Positions 59,169 to 64,000 of a stretch of 64,000 nt of DNA are shown here, piece by piece. The notes beneath the pieces were generated by a model. It did no database searches. It was not told the origin of the DNA and saw nothing but the letters and a program-made list of their open reading frames with translations. The translations under genes were made by a program, and so were the position numbers. Source of the DNA: Cryptomeria japonica (Eukaryota > Streptophyta > Pinopsida > Cupressales > Cupressaceae); contig NC_081414.1 of the NCBI RefSeq assembly GCF_030272615.1, positions 48,596,501 to 48,660,500 of the forward strand, in the 5' to 3' direction. Within the stretch, counting starts at the first letter, position 1. Each line of letters starts with the position of its first letter.

Positions 59169-60794
59169 TGATAAAGAGTGAGTTGTCTCTCACTGGTTTG
59201 TGCTACCTTATCTAGGTATCTCCTCCAAGCTGCACAAGAACCATCCAATGATTCTACACCTCACACCCTCCAAGGGTTTGCAATAATTACCCTCTCTAAC
59301 CTTCCCAAGTTCCTTAGGATGGGATAAGCACTTGTTGTTTTATGAGTTCCATTTTCTTGGTTAGGAGACCTTGTTTTCCCACTCCCTTTCACACTCAACT
59401 GGAGAGTTCAACCCCTCTACCACAGGATCTTCATTCCCCACAATACACACATTAGGATGGATGATTTTTAAAGGATTCCCAACCCTATTCCTTACTAAAG
59501 AGCTTTGAAACTTACCGGTTTGGTGTTTTACAAACAAACTACACTTTTAGGCCTAACCGAAGACCTAATTCCAGTATCCATATCAGTGGGGTATTCTGCA
59601 TTTATCTACTAAAATTCCTTAACAACACTATGAACTATTTTACATTCCATAAACTCTTTCAGGTTTTACATACAATATCTCAAAACTGGAGGTTGGTTTT
59701 TGCATTAACATATCTAATCCTTACTGGTTAATTAGGCCTAATTTCCCCTTTCTAGGCCTAAAGAGGAGGGATTGATCAAAACTCCTTCACCGATCTAATT
59801 GCCTTTGTGAACTGATGTTGATTTTATGTTTGTACTTCCATATGGAATTCCAAACCAATCATACTTCACCTCCACCCACCGGATTCACCCAATTAGGGCC
59901 TATTATCCATGATTCCTAATGTTTGCCAACTCAACGTGTCAAGCTTAGGGTATGGTGGCAAATCTTTGATTTGGCTTCCCCTGTCTCAAAAAAAAGAAGA
60001 AAACATATAATACAATGCAACCTAACATTCCACAAGGTTTCAGAGTGGAAATCCACCATGGAACATTAGGTTGGAGTCATTTTGCTCTCAAAACCCTAGT
60101 TTTTAGGGCTCTTGGACCCGCCTACAACAAAATGAAGTTTATTCACACTACAACACTTCAAGACTCCAAATCAAAAACAAAAAGAAGGTAAGACACCATT
60201 CTAACAATCCATGACCCTATCTTGGATGTGTCAATTCATACAAGCCATACAAATTGTTAAGAACATAAAAAACTCGGTAGAACACACCCAGTGGGAAACC
60301 AAAACTTGTTTATTTTCTTTCAGATATTCAAAAACCGATTATCATCAGCCTTTCCAAGCCTTATATTGGCCTTGTATTAGTTACACATTCTCATAACCAA
60401 CTGTGACAACCAAGTAGTTGTTGGTGTATGAAAATGTTGAAAAGTTGCTATGAGCAACTTTTGCAACTTTTGCAACTTTTGCAATTTGTTGCATACGTGA
60501 GAAAATTTGCTCAAACCCAAACTTGGTCACTTTCAAATGACTCATATGACCTTAACAAACTCAAAACAACATCAACCAACCTACACTAAACCAAAAACAA
60601 CTTATCCTAATAAGTGCTCTACCTGGCACCCTTAAGAGCTCACAAGCCAACATTGGTCAAACAAAAACTCTTAGGACCCTTATAGTCATTTGAGCGCACA
60701 CTTAATGGCCTCTTGGCCTTAATAAAAAACTAGAAACATGATTTCAATGTCCTAGAAACAAAGTTACCAAAATTTTCCAAGTGCCCCTACACCA
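59169..60794 (-). repeat. 5' LTR (right copy) of the chromovirus
   Basis: 1626 bp, plus strand TGATAAAGAGTGAGTTG...CCCCTACACCA, followed by TSD TCCCT (60795-60799). It differs from the left copy by a small expansion of GCAACTTTT (three units near 60460-60483, fewer in the left copy) and an extra segment near 60527-60550. Confidence 0.9.
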
Positions 60795-61328
60795 TCCCTC
60801 CCTATGTTTTTTTTGTTGACTACTGTGGGAGTTTAGTTGGTATCCTCTTTAGTTTCCCTTGTGAGGGATCCTCTTTAGGGATGAATTGGGGGTGTTGGCC
60901 TATTTGGAGGTGGTCATCCCCCTACTACTTCTTTCATGGGTATTATTTTTTGTTAAGATCTTCGGGTACCCTCGTGTGGTCACCTCCCTACATATGAACT
61001 ATTAGACTCCTATCAAGGTGGACTTAGATTTCATGGGAGTGAAAGGTGTTTGGTTTCTATTTTAGATGGAAGCAAATGCAAGAAGTTTTTGTTGGTGGTA
61101 GGCCTTTATATGAGGTCTTTTGGGGCTAAGGATCATGTCGTTTATTTTACAATGCTCTTTGTATCTATTTTGGTGAGTTATTCCCTAGTGGAGGGTACTC
61201 TCTTCCACAACATTGCAAACATTGAATTCTTTCTTGGGATTTTATTTGGAGGTGTTTAATTTGAGTAGTTAATCCCCTACTTGTGGATCTGGAACAAAGA
61301 GGAAGTTATTTTATTGTAGAGCTACTTC

Positions 61329-61793
61329 TTGGAGGGTTTCTCCTTGTTCATATTAGATGTCCTTGTGGCTTCTAGTTTTTGTTTCCTTAAGGAAGTTGTT
61401 GCTACCCTTTCTCCTATTATTAGTCTAGCTTCTCATATTGAGGCCAATTTTCCTCTTGTGGGTGATGATGGGGTCTTTTGGTATTATTACCATAAGAGGG
61501 CTTCTACTTCTCTTACTCTGAATGCTTCTCCTATTGAGGTGGAGTTTTCTCTTTTGGGTGATGATGTGGTCTTTTGGTATTATTCCCATAAGAGGGATTC
61601 CACTACTCTTACTGCAACTATCTATCATGCTTCTCCTAATGAGGTGGATATTCTTCTTGCAGGAATAGTTGGGTTTTTGTACCTTCTTAACAAGGTTAAG
61701 GTTGTTCCAGTCAGATTTCTCTTGTTTAGATTTTTTACTGTTGTTGTGTGGTTATTGATTGATTGTGTTCTTTATCTTGGAAGTGTTTTGTAA
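61329..61793 (+). CDS. Hypothetical ORF with an internal minisatellite (154 codons)
   Basis: An open frame beginning MEGFSLFILDVLVASSFCFL contains a ~100-bp tandem repeat. GDDGVFWYYYHKRAST and GDDVVFWYYSHKRDST are two copies, and ASPIEVEF / ASPNEVDI mark a third, partial one. The C-terminal part is hydrophobic (VVVWLLIDCVLYLG). No family is recognised. The openness may follow from the repeat rather than from selection. Confidence 0.25.
   Translation: MEGFSLFILDVLVASSFCFLKEVVATLSPIISLASHIEANFPLVGDDGVFWYYYHKRASTSLTLNASPIEVEFSLLGDDVVFWYYSHKRDSTTLTATIYHASPNEVDILLAGIVGFLYLLNKVKVVPVRFLLFRFFTVVVWLLIDCVLYLGSVL
61431..61665 (+). repeat. ~100-bp tandem repeat, 2.3 units
   Basis: Units share GAGG(C/T)..., GGGTGATGATG(G/T)GGTC, TTTTGGTATTATT(A/C)CCAT and AAGAGGG(C/A)TTC. 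The third unit is cut off after GCTTCTCCTAATGAGGTGGA. Confidence 0.7.
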
Positions 61794-61799
61794 ATTGTG

Positions 61800-62046
61800 T
61801 TTCAAGTCCTTTTTAAACCCAATTTATCATGTGGGCTAGTAAAGTTTAGCTTATTTTTTGGGCCCTTATTTTTTGTTGGTGGTGCCTATCTGATGGCAGG
61901 ATATTTGGCTATTTTCTGGTTGTTGCTTTATCTTATTTCTTCTTGAGTTGCATCTTTTTGTTTGTGGTTTGGACATATTTGTGTTATTTTGTAAAGGGTT
62001 TGTGGGCCCTTCAAAACATGTTTTACCACTAATGAAAAACATAGTC
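61800..62046 (+). other. Possible LINE 3' end
   Basis: T/G-rich sequence with GGGCCCTTATTTTTTGTTGG and GGGCCCTTCAAAACATGTTTTA, then CTAATGAAAAACATAG. This resembles the 3' untranslated end of plant L1 elements. No RNase H or RT is seen next to it. Confidence 0.3.
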
Positions 62047-64000
62047 TAGAGGGTTCCAAAAAATGGGATGTAACACCTTGAAGGTGAGAAGAGTTATATG
62101 GTTCTAGAGTAGTATTTTGGGACCCAAAAAATGACATCCTCAAGTAATACCCAATAACATTTAAAAAATATATAAAACCACTCACTAATTGATCATAAAA
62201 ACATGCTTTTCCCTATCAATCAATAGGTGAGAAACAAAAGAACATAACTCTACAAACCACAAATTCTTATCAATATTTACAAAGGGAAACCAATACTAAA
62301 CACAACACTAAATAACATAAACACCAAAGTAGAATTTAGCATGCAATAACACTACTACCAACATTACCTTTCAATAAGTGTGCTCAGTCTCCAAGGAAGA
62401 ATCTAATTAGAGATGAAAATGTTTGTCCATTCTATGGTGAATCCCATAATCTTCTCTTTGACTCCCCTTCACCAACTAGAGTATATAATCATCTTCAATG
62501 AAACAAGGTTCCTATTCCTTACAAAAATCAACATAATATACACATTTTATTCTCTTTGATTTCTTCTTTAAAGTAACAATCTTATTCATAATAGAAAAAT
62601 ATTTTACCTATATAACATGTTACAAATGTTTTATTAGGGAAATATTGTTACTAGTACTAGGATAAGAAGAATTAGTAGGATCATTTGAAAAAAAATTCTT
62701 ATGTTTTTGAAAGGAAGCATAAGAGAAAATATATGCTTCATGTGCTAATCTATGAAAGGAGTTATGTGAAAAATAATTTCATTTTATAGTTACAATGAGG
62801 ACTTGCACAAAGATAATATATCTATAACATAATGATTAATGACAAAACCCTTTTGGGAGATAAACCCCACCTATAAAATATAAAAAATGTATTATTACCA
62901 ATAAAAGATACAATACAATGTCTAGGGGCATATGCCCTTACAAGAGTAATCACCAACTCTATTTTATTAACAATTTTAGTAGCTGAATGGTACCTATAAC
63001 TCATTATGAAAACTCCATCTCCAGCTTCCAATAAATGGAGAAGTTAAACCATGAAACCTTGAGTGGTAAGCCATAAACCATGGGCCAAAACCATGACCCA
63101 AAAGTGTTGCCCAAATTATGGGCCCAAATCCCAACACTATTATTATTCTTGATCTTCTACACTAAAAATAGACTATGCTCTTATAATTTTCATACTATGT
63201 TATGAGTTTTCATATATTACTTCCCAAGTTTGACACTCTATTCTGGCTCCATTAGCTCCATTTAAATATATCTTATGAGATAGAATAGCATGCATCATAA
63301 GTTGGTCAACTTGGTCGAGTCGACAATATAATCCCTATTTGCATGCTTTTATACATGTTGTAGATTCTCTTACACCATCCTTGTCATTGATAATCTTATA
63401 AATCTTTCATTTGCATATATTATCTTATGTGCACTGGAATGCATTGTAATAAAGCATACCACATGGCATAGTGCCCAAGTGATGAGTGAGCCACTCTTTT
63501 AAAAAAGGGCTCATAAACAATAAACTGAGCATTATAATTGTAATGAATTGTTTGGTGTAAACCATAATGTATATAAAACTACCAATTACACTAGTGCATG
63601 GACCATGATTCATCTCCTCCATATTTGTATTTGTCATAAGACATTAATTATTTAAAATATTAATTACCATCGAAAAATGAAAACTCAATGATCTATTATC
63701 TACCATACTAAATTGTTGTGACATAGTGTTTAGCTGTGCATTCTTTGGCCCAACCAAATTTTTTGTTCACTCTATCTTTTTTTATCTTCATTCCTAAATA
63801 TACTTAGCAATCCCTAGGTCATCCATATTAAAATGTGTTGAAATTGAGAATTACAATCCCTAATCATATACTTCTTGTATTGTTAAAAAATAACATATCA
63901 CCTTGTAGTTTAATAGATTGCAACTCTTTGCTATTTCACACTTTATTTGGTCCTCTACTTTAGTGTGCCTTCTCTTGGGTAATATCAATCCTATTCACGC
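62047..64000. other. AT-rich sequence, no gene seen
   Basis: Read on both strands; only short ORFs. A small cluster of CCATGGGCC, ACCATGACCC and TTATGGGCCC phrases occurs at about 63085-63130. Confidence 0.4.

Larger units (their letters stand above)
52837..60794 (-). mobile_element. Chromovirus (Ty3/gypsy with chromodomain), full-length but inactive
   Basis: A 7958-bp element on the minus strand with LTRs 52837-54438 and 59169-60794. TSD TCCCT lies on both sides (52832-52836, 60795-60799). An initiator-Met-type primer site is followed by gag, protease, RT, RNase H, integrase and a C-terminal chromodomain in that order, the standard chromovirus layout. Many stops occur, and the integrase has lost catalytic residues. 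It inserted about 160 bp beyond the end of DRM copy C. Confidence 0.95.

Noticed and set aside
1-64000. tRNA, rRNA or other structured RNA genes
   Set aside because: No tRNA B-box-like segment with a matching fold and no rRNA-like conserved blocks were seen on reading through.

Overview
The window is a transposon graveyard from a large, repeat-rich seed-plant nuclear genome. Everything recognisable belongs to plant families: L1-type LINE, Ty3/gypsy Tat lineage with two RNase H domains, chromovirus, plant mobile domain (PMD) and DRM-type DNA methyltransferase. A conifer or other gymnosperm is plausible from the very long LTRs and deep nesting, but the sequence alone does not prove it. No intact host gene was found.

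Bases 1-33600 form one nest that can be unpicked from target-site duplications (TSDs) and reading frames. The base layer is a decayed plus-strand L1-like LINE, now in three pieces (1-3669, 4468-4688, 32580-33600). A 793-bp solo LTR (3670-4462) and a larger unclassified TGTTGG...CTAACA insertion (4689-32574) interrupt it. That insertion holds a gag/protease-only Ty3/gypsy element on the plus strand (LTRs 5319-6508 and 29525-30711, TSD AACCC). A 17.65-kb Tat-lineage element on the minus strand (10540-28190, LTRs of about 1.39 kb, TSD CCTTC) sits in turn inside its coding region.

The youngest, 17.65-kb element carries gag, protease, a G-patch-like segment, RT, two RNase H domains and integrase on the minus strand. 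On the opposite strand, between pol and the 3' LTR, lies a PMD ORF with its own TATA box. Both transcription units carry a roughly 20-bp-period array built on the palindrome AGCGCT in the 5' leader, each array in the sense orientation of its own unit. I consider this the most interesting undescribed feature of the element.

Bases 33600-46300 are mostly AT-rich with no supportable genes. They hold several degenerate tandem or hairpin repeats, a CpG-rich patch near 44570-44900 and a purine-rich tract. Bases 46310-48540 hold a decayed gag fragment split by a complete solo LTR (46814-48304, TSD GTATC).

Bases 49550-52680 hold three pieces of a DRM (domains rearranged) cytosine methyltransferase pseudogene. 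The longest is a plus-strand fragment at 51941-52676. The other two, about 1.13 kb apart, are each folded into an inverted repeat, so their transcripts would form hairpins of methyltransferase sequence. A complete but dead chromovirus (52837-60794, minus strand, TSD TCCCT) follows directly. The remainder, 60800-64000, has an ORF with a minisatellite, a possible LINE 3' end and AT-rich sequence with no recognisable gene.
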